A stretch of DNA of 64,000 nucleotides from Epilithonimonas sp. JDS (GTDB lineage Bacteria > Bacteroidota > Bacteroidia > Flavobacteriales > Weeksellaceae). The notes under the pieces were generated by a model. The model was not told the origin of the DNA, made no database searches, and worked only from the letters and a program-made list of their open reading frames with translations. The DNA lies in the NCBI RefSeq assembly GCF_021261315.1, contig NZ_JAJSAX010000002.1:434001-498000 (forward strand), read 5' to 3'. The translations under genes were made by a program, and so were the position numbers. Shown here piece after piece: positions 55,069-62,911 of this stretch (positions are counted from its first letter, which is position 1; the number at the start of each line of letters is the position of its first letter).

Positions 55069-56217
55069 CTATTTTTTGCTGATCGCATTTTGCAAAGTGG
55101 TTTCTTTCGGAACAACAATAGTCTCGTCTTTCAGGAGACCCACACCTTCAACCACAACTTTATCACCTTGCTTCAATCCGGAAGTTACTGCGTAAGTCAA
55201 TCCATCCGGAAGATCTTCCACTTTGATTTCTGTCGATTTCACTTTATTTTCAGCGCCAATCAGGTAAACAAAAACTTTCCCTTGTAGCTCGTAAGTGGCA
55301 GATTGTGGGATGGTAATTACATTTTCTAAATTGTTCGGAAGCTGAACTGTTGCGCTGTAACCACTTCTGATAAGGCCTTTTGGATTCGGGAACGTTGCAC
55401 GCATTGAGAATGAACCGGTGTTTGGATCAACCAATCCACTGATAGATTCGATTTTTCCTTTTTCATCATATTTGCTTCCGTCGGAAAGAACCAAATCCAC
55501 CAAAGGCGAATTTTTCAATTTTTCTTTGATTGTGGCACCTTCTGCGTGTTTGAAGAATTCCAATTGTTGTTTTTCATTAATTGAAAAATAAGCGAATATT
55601 TTTGAAACATTGGAAACGGTTGTCAATGGTTGAGTTGTAGCTGTGCTGATGTAACTTCCTGCTTTGTAAGGCAATGTTCCAACAACGCCACTTACCGGAC
55701 TATAAAGCTTGGTATAACCTTGATTTACCTGAGCATTTGTCAATTGCGCCTGCGTTTCTGCCAAAGAAGCTTTTGCGGATTTCAATGCTAATTCTGCTGC
55801 TTGAAGCTCGTATGCTGAGATGATCTTTTTATCAACCAAAGGTTTGGTTTTTGTGACCTGCATTTGGGCAGTTGCAACGGCAGCTCTCGCACTGTTTACC
55901 GTTGCCTGAGATGCTAAAACTGATTGTTCGTACTGAGGATTTCTGATGAGGAAAAGCAGTTGTCCTTTGCTGACCTGGCTGCCTTCATCGATGTAGATTT
56001 TTTCTACAAAACCATCGATTTTCGGGCGGATTTCTACATTTTCAATTCCTTCCAATCGGGCAGGATATTGTGTCAAATTTTCAGCGGGACCACTTTTTGC
56101 AACGATATATTGATATGGTTGAGGCGGTAATTCTTTTTTCTCGTCTTTGTTTTCTGACTTGGAACAAGATGTCAAAAGACCTACAACAACAAAAAAGCTA
56201 AGCGCGATATTCCTCAT
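55069..56217 (-). CDS. RND periplasmic adaptor lipoprotein (AcrA type)
   Basis: The start at 56217 gives a lipoprotein signal (MRNIALSFFVVVGLLTSC); the frame extends a further 32 codons upstream without a signal and across the promoter. The lipoyl halves (RLEGIENVEIRPKIDGFVEK and GYTKLYSPVSGVVGTLPYKA), a coiled-coil hairpin (about 100-165), the beta-barrel and the membrane-proximal domain are in order over 382 residues. It is the first gene of the adaptor-permease-channel operon. Confidence 0.93.
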   Translation of the reverse strand: MRNIALSFFVVVGLLTSCSKSENKDEKKELPPQPYQYIVAKSGPAENLTQYPARLEGIENVEIRPKIDGFVEKIYIDEGSQVSKGQLLFLIRNPQYEQSVLASQATVNSARAAVATAQMQVTKTKPLVDKKIISAYELQAAELALKSAKASLAETQAQLTNAQVNQGYTKLYSPVSGVVGTLPYKAGSYISTATTQPLTTVSNVSKIFAYFSINEKQQLEFFKHAEGATIKEKLKNSPLVDLVLSDGSKYDEKGKIESISGLVDPNTGSFSMRATFPNPKGLIRSGYSATVQLPNNLENVITIPQSATYELQGKVFVYLIGAENKVKSTEIKVEDLPDGLTYAVTSGLKQGDKVVVEGVGLLKDETIVVPKETTLQNAISKK

Positions 56218-56255
56218 AAATACTAATTTTTTAGATGTGTTTTCAAACAAACGTT

Positions 56256-56263
56256 CAAATTTA
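56256..56263 (-). promoter_or_regulatory. -7 promoter element of the RND operon
   Basis: TAAATTTG on the minus strand fits TAnnTTTG. Immediately downstream lies GAACGTTTGTTTGAA, an imperfect relative of the efflux palindrome, at a position suited to repression. Confidence 0.5.
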
Positions 56264-56391
56264 TTGATTAAATATAAAATACACATTATGTATCCAATAA
56301 TAATATCTATCAAATATAATCAAGAAAAACTATTATTGCTGACATCCAATAAGTTAAAAAATAATTTTAATGAATATTTAACACAATGTTA

Positions 56392-56407
56392 TCAAACAAA
56401 TGTTTGA
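56392..56407. promoter_or_regulatory. Palindromic operator TCAAACAAATGTTTGA upstream of the RND operon
   Basis: Perfect 7-bp arms flank a two-base centre. The sequence is identical over 16 bp to the core of the operator at 48402-48425. It lies about 130 bp upstream of the adaptor promoter box, with no gene of its own nearby. Confidence 0.6.
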
Positions 56408-56718
56408 ACTAATTTGCGATATTGATTTATTCAAAGAGTTCAATATTTATACTGATGTCCAAAATCCATTTCATTATTGTTTCATTAAATTGAGAAATTG
56501 GCAGGAACAAAAGTATGTTCTATGTATCACAAAGAGCTTACCTAAATTACGGAATCAATTACCAATTTTACTTATGAGTACCACCAATTATAAATTGAAA
56601 AATTAGATGAATTGGTGAAGTGGAAATTTATTTTGATATTTGATACTTCTAAGGATTTATGGAAACTTTGAAGCAGTAGGAAAAGTAAATTTTTGTAACT
56701 CAACTAAACTGAAAATCT

Positions 56719-57285
56719 ATGATTGGAATGACTAAGGAAAACAAATATTTACCAATCTTTTACACGCTCAACTCCTTCTACCTTTCCTTCCTCTATTTCA
56801 GATTATTCTGGATTTCCGATGGCGAAGAAACGCCGGAATTACTGATTTACAAGTATATGCTGTACTCCGTATTTTTGGTTTATCCGCTTTTTATTTTTTC
56901 GGTTTTAATTTTCTCCAAAAGTTTCAAAGGCGGAATGTTTCTAAAATTCCTGATTTTCGGGCTGGTTTCTTTAGGCGCGATTGCCTACTTCTACACTTTC
57001 GATTTATTCCAGCAAGAAGAATTGACATGTGGCTATCTTTTGATGCTCATACAATGTCTTATCCAGTCACAAACTATAAATGATGAGGAAATGGTTGCCA
57101 GAGTTGCTGGCGTTTACGCGGGAAAACTGTTGTTGTGGTTCTTAATCCTACTTTTGTCAATGCTATACCTCATCCACTCCGATAAAGATATTTTGATGAA
57201 TATGCTGTTTGGCGGAATATATTATCTGTGCGTCGGAATATTCGACTATTGGGTCAACCGTTCGACTTTTTTGACCCAGAAATAA
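56719..57285 (+). CDS. Hypothetical multi-pass membrane protein
   Basis: The family was not recognised. The 188-aa sequence has about five hydrophobic segments (for example YLSFLYFRLFWI, YSVFLVYPLFIFSVLIF, FLKFLIFGLVSLGAIAYFYT, LLLWFLILLLSMLYLI and a C-terminal one) and no signal peptide. An alternative start lies three codons in (56728). It is the only plus-strand gene in this part of the window and converges on the methyltransferase gene with a 15-bp gap. Confidence 0.65.
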   Translation: MIGMTKENKYLPIFYTLNSFYLSFLYFRLFWISDGEETPELLIYKYMLYSVFLVYPLFIFSVLIFSKSFKGGMFLKFLIFGLVSLGAIAYFYTFDLFQQEELTCGYLLMLIQCLIQSQTINDEEMVARVAGVYAGKLLLWFLILLLSMLYLIHSDKDILMNMLFGGIYYLCVGIFDYWVNRSTFLTQK

Positions 57286-57300
57286 TTAGAAAAAAAAATA

Positions 57301-58065
57301 TTATTTCCTAACAATCGGCAAAATCTCATTTTTATTAAGACCAAATCTTTTGATTTCAGCTTCAGAGAATTTTTGAGAATAGAAATTAACATAAGCTTCG
57401 AAACCAACACTTCTTAACCGATCAAAATAGTCCATTCCATACCAACGAACGTGATCGTACTGTCCGAAATGTTTTTGACGTTCTTTTGGGTCTGTAATCG
57501 TAAAATCTTCGTAAGTTTTTTCGAGCGAATTCTTCATCGGAACCTGAACAATTCCCCATCCATTGGGTTTCATCACGCGGTAAAGTTCGGACATCGCTTT
57601 TCTATCATCAACAATGTGTTCCAAAACGTGGTTGCAGATGATGACGTCGTAAGTATTATCTTCAAAAGGTAAATCCAAAATATCTGCTTTCACATCCACA
57701 ATCGGTGAGAAAAGATCGGCTGAAGTGTAATCGAGATTTTTCATCTTTTTGAATTTCCTCAAAAATTCCTGTTCTGGAGCGATGTGAAGAACTTTCAGAT
57801 TAGCTGTGAAAAAGTCAGTTTCGTTTTGAAGATACAGCCACATCTGGCGGTGTCTCTCCAAAGACAAAGTTCCAGGCGAAAGTGCATTCGAGCGTTGTTT
57901 TCCGTAGCCGTAAGGTAAAAATTTACGATAAGATTTCCCATCAATCGGGTCGGTGAAATTATCGCCTTTGAAAAATAAAACAATCAACGGACGTAAAAAA
58001 ATGCTCAGATTAATAAGCATTGGTCTTGGAATCTTATTCAGTAGAAATTTGGTAAACTTTTTCAA
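57301..58065 (-). CDS. Class I SAM-dependent methyltransferase
   Basis: The Methyltransf_11-like core spans about residues 90-185: LKVLHIAPEQEFLRKFKKMK in place of the usual glycine-rich loop, then DVKADILDLPFEDNTYDVII and CNHVLEHIVDDRKAMSELYR. A hydrophobic N-terminal stretch (about 15-35) may associate with the membrane. The substrate is unknown; similar proteins are often listed only as SAM methyltransferases. The 254-aa sequence appears complete. Confidence 0.8.
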   Translation of the reverse strand: MKKFTKFLLNKIPRPMLINLSIFLRPLIVLFFKGDNFTDPIDGKSYRKFLPYGYGKQRSNALSPGTLSLERHRQMWLYLQNETDFFTANLKVLHIAPEQEFLRKFKKMKNLDYTSADLFSPIVDVKADILDLPFEDNTYDVIICNHVLEHIVDDRKAMSELYRVMKPNGWGIVQVPMKNSLEKTYEDFTITDPKERQKHFGQYDHVRWYGMDYFDRLRSVGFEAYVNFYSQKFSEAEIKRFGLNKNEILPIVRK

Positions 58066-58082
58066 TTTATAGTTTTATGGAA

Positions 58083-58108
58083 GCGACGAAGTCGCGAAAT
58101 GTTGGTAG
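58083..58108. repeat. REP-like hairpin L1
   Basis: The hairpin GCGAC-GAA-GTCGC is followed by GAAATGTTGGTAG. It lies 18 bp upstream of the methyltransferase start, left of the transposase gene. Confidence 0.75.
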
Positions 58109-58136
58109 AAAATTAGAATGACGTTTATTAAAAAAA

Positions 58137-58163
58137 GGTGCGAAGCACCGAGATGTCGGTTTA
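58137..58163. repeat. REP-like hairpin L2
   Basis: The hairpin GGTGC-GAA-GCACC is followed by GAGATGTCGGT and abuts the transposase stop codon at 58164. It has the same orientation as L1. Confidence 0.75.
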
Positions 58164-58634
58164 TCACATCAATTCATTAAAAATATATTCTTCATTAAAT
58201 TCGACTTCAAATTTATTCAAAAATTCCAGATATTCATCTTTAAATGATTTTTTCTGATGATGAATTTCCTGATTATTAATATAATTTATAACGTTCGAAA
58301 TTTGAGACTTTCCATAAGAAAATACACCGTAACCCTTTTGCCATTCGAATCTTGAAGCAGAAAACCGACTTTCATTAATCCATTTTGACGAATTACTTTT
58401 AATCTGATTTACTAATTCGGAAATAGATTGGTTTGGCCTTAGTCCAATCAGAATATGAATATGATCCGGCATTCCATTAATGCACAAAAGTTTATGATTA
58501 TTATTTTGTACGATTCCGGTAATATATCTGTATAGCTCTTCCTTCCAATGTGTTTTGATTATTGAGTCTCTGAATTTAACAGCGAAAATTAGTTGAATGT
58601 GTATTTGTGAGTAGGTTGCGTTGGAATCTGCCAT
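58164..58634 (-). CDS. REP-associated tyrosine transposase (Y1/IS200-like, RAYT)
   Basis: This HUH single-strand nuclease family moves or processes REP hairpins. The start at 58634 (156 aa) avoids the adjoining REP. The HUH motif is MPDHIHILIG (His58, His60), and the catalytic tyrosine is Tyr118 with Gln122 in VINYINNQEIHH, the Tyr-x3-Gln spacing of IS200/IS605 TnpA. WQKGYGVFSYGKSQ is a family signature. All key residues are intact. It is bracketed by five REP-like hairpins in inverted orientation, and no IS605 TnpB is present. Confidence 0.88.
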   Translation of the reverse strand: MADSNATYSQIHIQLIFAVKFRDSIIKTHWKEELYRYITGIVQNNNHKLLCINGMPDHIHILIGLRPNQSISELVNQIKSNSSKWINESRFSASRFEWQKGYGVFSYGKSQISNVINYINNQEIHHQKKSFKDEYLEFLNKFEVEFNEEYIFNELM

Positions 58635-58661
58635 AATTACAGTATTATTGATCGTATTTAT

Positions 58662-58686
58662 TACCAACATTTCGGTGCTTTGCACC
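58662..58686. repeat. REP-like hairpin R1
   Basis: TACCAACATTTC followed by GGTGC-TTT-GCACC is the inverted counterpart of L2. It lies just upstream of the transposase start codon. Confidence 0.75.
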
Positions 58687-58712
58687 TTTTCTAAATCATA
58701 AATGTTTTGCTA

Positions 58713-58738
58713 CTACCGATATGTTACGACTTCGTCGC
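58713..58738. repeat. REP-like hairpin R2
   Basis: CTACCGATATGTTA is followed by CGAC-TTC-GTCG, the inverted counterpart of L1. Confidence 0.75.
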
Positions 58739-58765
58739 TTTAAATACTTCTTTAAACTACAAATC

Positions 58766-58792
58766 CTACCGATATGTCACAACTTCGTCGTT
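58766..58792. repeat. REP-like hairpin R3
   Basis: CTACCGATATGTCA is followed by a decayed CAAC-TTC-GTCG hairpin (one mismatch). It is a direct repeat of R2, 53 bp away. Confidence 0.7.
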
Positions 58793-58814
58793 AAATAGTA
58801 CAAATTTAAATTAA

Positions 58815-59624
58815 TTAAAAATCCAGCTGAAATGCTTTTTCCTCATCGGATTTGATTCCTAAAGCTTCGTAAATGTAATCGTAAGTAGAGAGCAAAACCG
58901 GTTTTCCATTGATGATACAAACATCGTGTTCGAAATGGGCAGATGTTTTGTTGTCCAAAGTCGTCACCGTCCAGCCGTCACTATGGAATTTCACTTTCTC
59001 TGTTCCAAGGTTGATCATTGGTTCGATGGCAAGGCAAATGCCGTCTTTCAGGACTTTTCCGCTTCCGGGTTTTCCGTAATTAGGAACTTGAGGATCTTCG
59101 TGCATTTTTCTGCCAACACCGTGTCCAACCAATTCGCGGACAACACCATAACCTTCTTTTTCACAATGTTTCTGAATCGCATTGGAAATATCGCCAACAC
59201 GTTTTCCTCTGATACATTGCTCAATGCCTTTGTACAAAGATTCTTTTGCAACTCTCAGCAATTTTTTGTTCTCGGCAGAGACTTCTCCAACTTCAAAAGT
59301 GTAAGCGTGATCGCCAACGAATCCGTTCCAGAAAACACCACAATCCACAGACAAAACATCGCCTTCCTTCAAAATATCGGTATTTGGAAAGCCATGAACA
59401 ACTTGGTCATTCGGAGAGATACAAAGTGAAGCCGGAAAGCCGCCATAACCCAAAAATGCAGGTTCAGCACCGTGGTCTTTTATGAATTCGTGTGCTAACT
59501 TGTCAAGAGACAAAGTATTGATGCCCGGTTTTATTTCCTTTGCCAACATTCCCAATGTCTGGGAAACCAATCTTGCACTTTGCTTCATCAACCGAAGCTC
59601 CTCTGTTGTTTTGAGTTGAATCAT
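58815..59624 (-). CDS. map: Methionine aminopeptidase, type I
   Basis: Map removes the initiator methionine from new proteins. Metal ligands lie in DCGVFWNGFVGDHAYTF, VGHGVGRKMHEDP and LAIEPMINLG. The start at 59624 (MIQLKTTEELRLMKQS, 269 aa) is preferred, since the extended frame adds 19 residues encoded partly by a tandem repeat. It is downstream of the HAD gene but separated from it by 94 bp. Confidence 0.95.
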   Translation of the reverse strand: MIQLKTTEELRLMKQSARLVSQTLGMLAKEIKPGINTLSLDKLAHEFIKDHGAEPAFLGYGGFPASLCISPNDQVVHGFPNTDILKEGDVLSVDCGVFWNGFVGDHAYTFEVGEVSAENKKLLRVAKESLYKGIEQCIRGKRVGDISNAIQKHCEKEGYGVVRELVGHGVGRKMHEDPQVPNYGKPGSGKVLKDGICLAIEPMINLGTEKVKFHSDGWTVTTLDNKTSAHFEHDVCIINGKPVLLSTYDYIYEALGIKSDEEKAFQLDF

Positions 59625-59639
59625 TATTATATTGTATTG

Positions 59640-59664
59640 ATGTAAAATGTAAAATGTAAAATGT
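59640..59664. repeat. Heptamer tandem repeat, ATGTAAA units
   Basis: Three and a half head-to-tail ATGTAAA units begin 16 bp upstream of the map start codon. A related 15-base direct repeat (TTAATAC-k-TTTTTACA type) follows at about 59680-59710. Confidence 0.65.
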
Positions 59665-59718
59665 ACCTTCAATTGATACATTAATACTTTTTACATTAAT
59701 ACGTTTTACAAAAAAGAC

Positions 59719-60153
59719 TTACCAAAATAAGCCTTTTTTCTTTTCTTTTTTCATTTTGGAGTAAGCATGGACTTCTCCTCCAGCCACCTGGAATTCAATT
59801 CTTTCATTGATGATCTGATAGATTTCGCCCCATCCGGGGAATCCCCCAAGATTTCTGTCATCTATGAAAAGATCGGCATCTATTTTTCTGGATTGTGTTT
59901 CGTGATCGAAAACTTCGCCTTCGAAACTTGAGTTGACTGCATAAAATTCTAAACCGTTTTTTCTGCAGAATTCGATTGCTTCATCCAGTGATTTGCCGTG
60001 GCGGTAAGTCCAAAGAATCAGACGGTAACCTTCGCCCTGAAGCTTTTTCAGCGTTTCAAAAGCAAATGTCTTTGCCTTTCCAATTCCTGGATAAGCATCG
60101 TCGACAACAGTTCCGTCAAAATCGATAGCCAGTTTTTTGTTACTTTTTATCAT
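59719..60153 (-). CDS. Small HAD-like hydrolase (BT0820-like)
   Basis: The start at 60153 gives MIKSNKKLAIDFDGTVVDD, with HAD motif I (DFDGT) near residue 10. Motif II-like LILWTYRHGKS and the acidic FIDDRNLGG (motif IV) follow within 144 aa. There is no cap domain, so it belongs to the short C0-type group; its phosphatase substrate is unknown. A TATATTTG promoter box lies about 25 bp upstream. Confidence 0.85.
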   Translation of the reverse strand: MIKSNKKLAIDFDGTVVDDAYPGIGKAKTFAFETLKKLQGEGYRLILWTYRHGKSLDEAIEFCRKNGLEFYAVNSSFEGEVFDHETQSRKIDADLFIDDRNLGGFPGWGEIYQIINERIEFQVAGGEVHAYSKMKKEKKKGLFW

Positions 60154-60178
60154 TGTGTAGTTTTTGTAAAATAGTGAG

Positions 60179-60186
60179 CAAATATA
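60179..60186 (-). promoter_or_regulatory. -7 promoter element of the HAD hydrolase gene
   Basis: TATATTTG on the minus strand matches TAnnTTTG and ends 25 bp before the ATG at 60153. Confidence 0.5.
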
Positions 60187-60256
60187 CAAATTATGTGGAT
60201 GAAAGAAAATAGAGAAAAAATAAAAGACTCACAATCAACTTTAAATTGTAATTCAT

Positions 60257-60282
60257 GAAAAAATGCGCTGATTCAGCGCATT
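60257..60282 (-). terminator. Terminator of the acyl-ACP desaturase gene
   Basis: A perfect 9-bp stem (AATGCGCTG / CAGCGCATT) with a three-base loop is followed by a T run on the minus strand. It lies 3 bp after the stop codon. Confidence 0.85.
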
Positions 60283-60285
60283 ATA

Positions 60286-61263
60286 TTAACTTTTAACCCA
60301 TTTGAAACTGTAAGGCAGTTCCGGCGTTTTTATTCTATCTGAAATATTCTGCAATCTGTTTGGTAATTTCATCAGATAATCTCTCGCTCTTTCCGCTTTG
60401 TCGTTCAGATTTTTCATACTGTCGATTTTCCATTCATCCAAAAGATCAGAAAGGATATTGATATAATCCTGAGCTGTGTAAACCATTGCTCTCTGCGCAG
60501 CATCGGAAAAGTGTTCCCAAAGTTCACCGGCTTTCTGTCCGGATTCTCTTAATAAATGAGCCGGCATTACGATTTTCCTTCTCATCATATCTTCGAAGGC
60601 AAGCATCATTCCGCTGGCATCCATTTCAAAAATTCTGGCAGAAAAATCTTTGTAAGCTTTGGCGTGTCTGGCTTCGTCTGCTGCAATGACGCCACACATC
60701 TGAGCCAGTTTTTTGTTTCCGGATTGCTTTGCCAAAGTCCCTACTCTTCTGTGCGAAATATTGGTTGCCGTTTCCTGAAAACTGGTGTAAACGAAATTTT
60801 TATAAGGATCTGAACTCGTTCCAATATCGAAACCGTCGCTGATCAAATGTTGTGTTGTGATTTCCATTTCGCGCATATTCACGCGTCCGCAGAGATAAAG
60901 ATATTTCCCCAAAAGATCACCGTGACGGTTTTCTTCAGCGGTCCAGGCTCTGATCCATTTGGTCCAACCTGTATTTTTTTCCTGATTTACACCATCGAGG
61001 TTCATTAACCAAGATTCGTAGGTTGGCAATGCTTCCTCGGTAATGCAGTCTCCGATTAATGTTACAAAAAGGTCATAAGGCATTTCTCTGGCAAAGGTTT
61101 GCAACTCCTCAATTTCGTATTTGAAATTGTCGCTGGAACTGTCCGGAAGGAAATCCGAAGGCTGCCAAATTTTTTCGATCGGTGTCAGATATGATGCGAT
61201 AAACTCATCCATATTCTTTTCCATCGATCTCATAACTTCTATTTGTAACTCTTTTTCGTGCAT
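60286..61263 (-). CDS. Acyl-ACP desaturase (ferritin-like di-iron)
   Basis: The soluble enzyme introduces a double bond into acyl-ACP. The di-iron ligands appear as EENRH at 110-114 and DEARH at 196-200, with the bridging Glu164 in ETATNISH. The 325-aa length and WIRAWTAEENRHGDLL match bacterial stearoyl-ACP desaturases. It is transcribed alone and would adjust membrane unsaturation. The regiospecificity and electron donor are not visible. Confidence 0.92.
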   Translation of the reverse strand: MHEKELQIEVMRSMEKNMDEFIASYLTPIEKIWQPSDFLPDSSSDNFKYEIEELQTFAREMPYDLFVTLIGDCITEEALPTYESWLMNLDGVNQEKNTGWTKWIRAWTAEENRHGDLLGKYLYLCGRVNMREMEITTQHLISDGFDIGTSSDPYKNFVYTSFQETATNISHRRVGTLAKQSGNKKLAQMCGVIAADEARHAKAYKDFSARIFEMDASGMMLAFEDMMRRKIVMPAHLLRESGQKAGELWEHFSDAAQRAMVYTAQDYINILSDLLDEWKIDSMKNLNDKAERARDYLMKLPNRLQNISDRIKTPELPYSFKWVKS

Positions 61264-61286
61264 TAACTTTTATTATTTTCTGTCTT

Positions 61287-61294
61287 CAAAGATA
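61287..61294 (-). promoter_or_regulatory. -7 promoter element of the desaturase gene
   Basis: TATCTTTG on the minus strand matches TAnnTTTG, 23 bp before the ATG. Confidence 0.5.
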
Positions 61295-61340
61295 CGATAA
61301 AAACCATTTATTGGTTTTCCGTTTATTAACTTTGATACAA

Positions 61341-61377
61341 ACAAAACCTGATCCAAAAAATTGTGATCAGGTTTTGT
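61341..61377 (-). terminator. Terminator of the T9SS-sorted protein gene
   Basis: A perfect 13-bp stem (ACAAAACCTGATC / GATCAGGTTTTGT) with an 11-base loop lies 21 bp after the stop codon. Confidence 0.8.
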
Positions 61378-61398
61378 AAAAATATAAACTAACTATAA

Positions 61399-62778
61399 TT
61401 ATTTTTTAATCATCTTAAAAGTCTTCGTCTCACCATTTTCTAGAATTGCATTTACAAAATAAACACCTTGTGAAAGATCTGAAATATCCAATTTAGAATC
61501 CTGAAGTTTATCAGAAGTTTTAACCATCTGTCCAACAGAATTATAAACCACAACTTTTTTAATTTCTTTAATTGAATTAATATTCAAAACATCCGAAACT
61601 GGATTTGGATAAACTGATATGGTATTGTTTTTAAGATCATCAACAGCCAAAAACTGTTTTGTAAATCCAGAAACTTCAAAAACAAAATTGTAACCCGCAT
61701 TCGCCTCCCAAGATTCTCCGCCGTCATAAGATGTGTAAGAATCATATCCTGTTCCCGGCTGCGAAGTCGCTTCCCAACGCTGATAATCCGTAAAAGGCTG
61801 CGGCGTAGAGATAACTTCGATGAAATATTTACCTGGTAACAATTCGACCGGCTGGTTCCATTCAAATTCCAAATCTGCTGCAACCACATCCAGCGGATAA
61901 CCGCCTACTGTATGGTAGCCATAGAAATTCTCTGTCTTTGGGCCTATGTTTTCAAAAGAAAAGAGGATTTCTCCCGGCATATCATTTTGGGAAGATCTTA
62001 CATTGATGGTAGCTTTTTTTACATTACCAAGTTGTAAGGTTGACATTTTAAATTTTGTAAATGTAAATTTCTTATCCTCGGGAACGATGAAGTCATCAGC
62101 CAAACTTACGCCTACCATACTTCCGCCCGTCTCGTAATTGTTTCCTGCAGTGCCTTGGCTGTATGCGGTTCCGAAATCCTGCTCTGGCTCTCCTGTATCA
62201 TTACAATTTCCTGTGATAGCAAAAACGTGATCATAGTAGGAAAAACCGCCAAACCAAGGTTCTGCATTCATTTTTGTATAATCAAATCTTCCCACTTTTC
62301 GGGTTGTTTCTTTTGTAATCTCCCAAAATACCGGCGATGCATCTGCATTCTTTGCCTGAATCTGCACAAAATATTTGCCTTTGGGAAGGTTAAAGCTTTC
62401 AGGAAAAGTGACGGCAATCTTATAAGCCGCCAAATTTTCTTCCCCAGTTTCATACACCAAAGCCTGAGAAGTAGGCGTCAAATCTGTAAAAGCGTGAAGC
62501 ATTTCGCCAGGCATTCCTTCAAATTCTTTCAGGATGTTAACTTTGACTGAGCTCACATTTGCAGCACCTTTTATGACATTAAATGTCAATTCTTTTGCTG
62601 TCAGTATTTTTCCGTATTCAACGTCAAAATCTGTTGCGGCACTGTATTCAAAACCACCTCCGGTTGTGATATTTTCTCCATTTGAAGTCTGGTCCGAGCC
62701 AATGCCGTAATTACAATTGCTCTGTGCAAATCCTAAAAATCCGGATAACAGAAACGCAAAAAATAAGTTTGTCTTCAT
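61399..62778 (-). CDS. Secreted protein with T9SS C-terminal sorting domain
   Basis: A signal peptide (MKTNLFFAFLLSGFLGFAQ) precedes two similar beta-rich repeats of about 170 residues (SSVKVNILKEFEGMPGEMLH in the first, KATINVRSSQNDMPGEILFS in the second), each followed by a 'LPKGKYFVQIQ' or 'LPGKYFIEVIS' strand. The last 75 residues are a T9SS type A sorting domain (ISVYPNPVSDVLNINS, VVVYNSVGQMVKT, GVYFVNAIL, KTFKMIKK). The repeated domain was not recognised. The protein should be exported across the outer membrane. Confidence 0.82.
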   Translation of the reverse strand: MKTNLFFAFLLSGFLGFAQSNCNYGIGSDQTSNGENITTGGGFEYSAATDFDVEYGKILTAKELTFNVIKGAANVSSVKVNILKEFEGMPGEMLHAFTDLTPTSQALVYETGEENLAAYKIAVTFPESFNLPKGKYFVQIQAKNADASPVFWEITKETTRKVGRFDYTKMNAEPWFGGFSYYDHVFAITGNCNDTGEPEQDFGTAYSQGTAGNNYETGGSMVGVSLADDFIVPEDKKFTFTKFKMSTLQLGNVKKATINVRSSQNDMPGEILFSFENIGPKTENFYGYHTVGGYPLDVVAADLEFEWNQPVELLPGKYFIEVISTPQPFTDYQRWEATSQPGTGYDSYTSYDGGESWEANAGYNFVFEVSGFTKQFLAVDDLKNNTISVYPNPVSDVLNINSIKEIKKVVVYNSVGQMVKTSDKLQDSKLDISDLSQGVYFVNAILENGETKTFKMIKK

Positions 62779-62911
62779 ATCAATCTATTAAATTTTATTT
62801 GAAGCTAAACTATTGTGAATAATCATAAAATCCTAAGAAACACCTTCCAAAATCCTCAATTTTGAAAGACAATATACTTAATTAAACAATTATAAATCAG
62901 AATATTATAAT

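Larger units (their letters stand above)
56218..56718. other. Intergenic region upstream of the RND operon
   Basis: No convincing gene is found in these 501 bp. On the left are the adaptor promoter and a CAAACAAACGTT site; in the middle is the palindrome at 56392-56407. A 68-codon frame at 56400-56606 has no recognisable features. No repressor gene is present here. Confidence 0.55.

Noticed and set aside
56400-56606. Small plus-strand open frame of 68 codons upstream of the membrane-protein gene
   Set aside because: Its ATG lies inside the operator palindrome. The peptide has no recognisable domain, signal or membrane segment, and no promoter box is positioned for it.
58635-58685. N-terminal extension of the REP-associated transposase
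   Set aside because: The extra 17 codons run into REP hairpin R1 and do not belong to the family domain.
58083-58792. CRISPR array
   Set aside because: The repeats are hairpins in two orientations with unequal spacing and flank a transposase; there are no regular spacers or cas genes.
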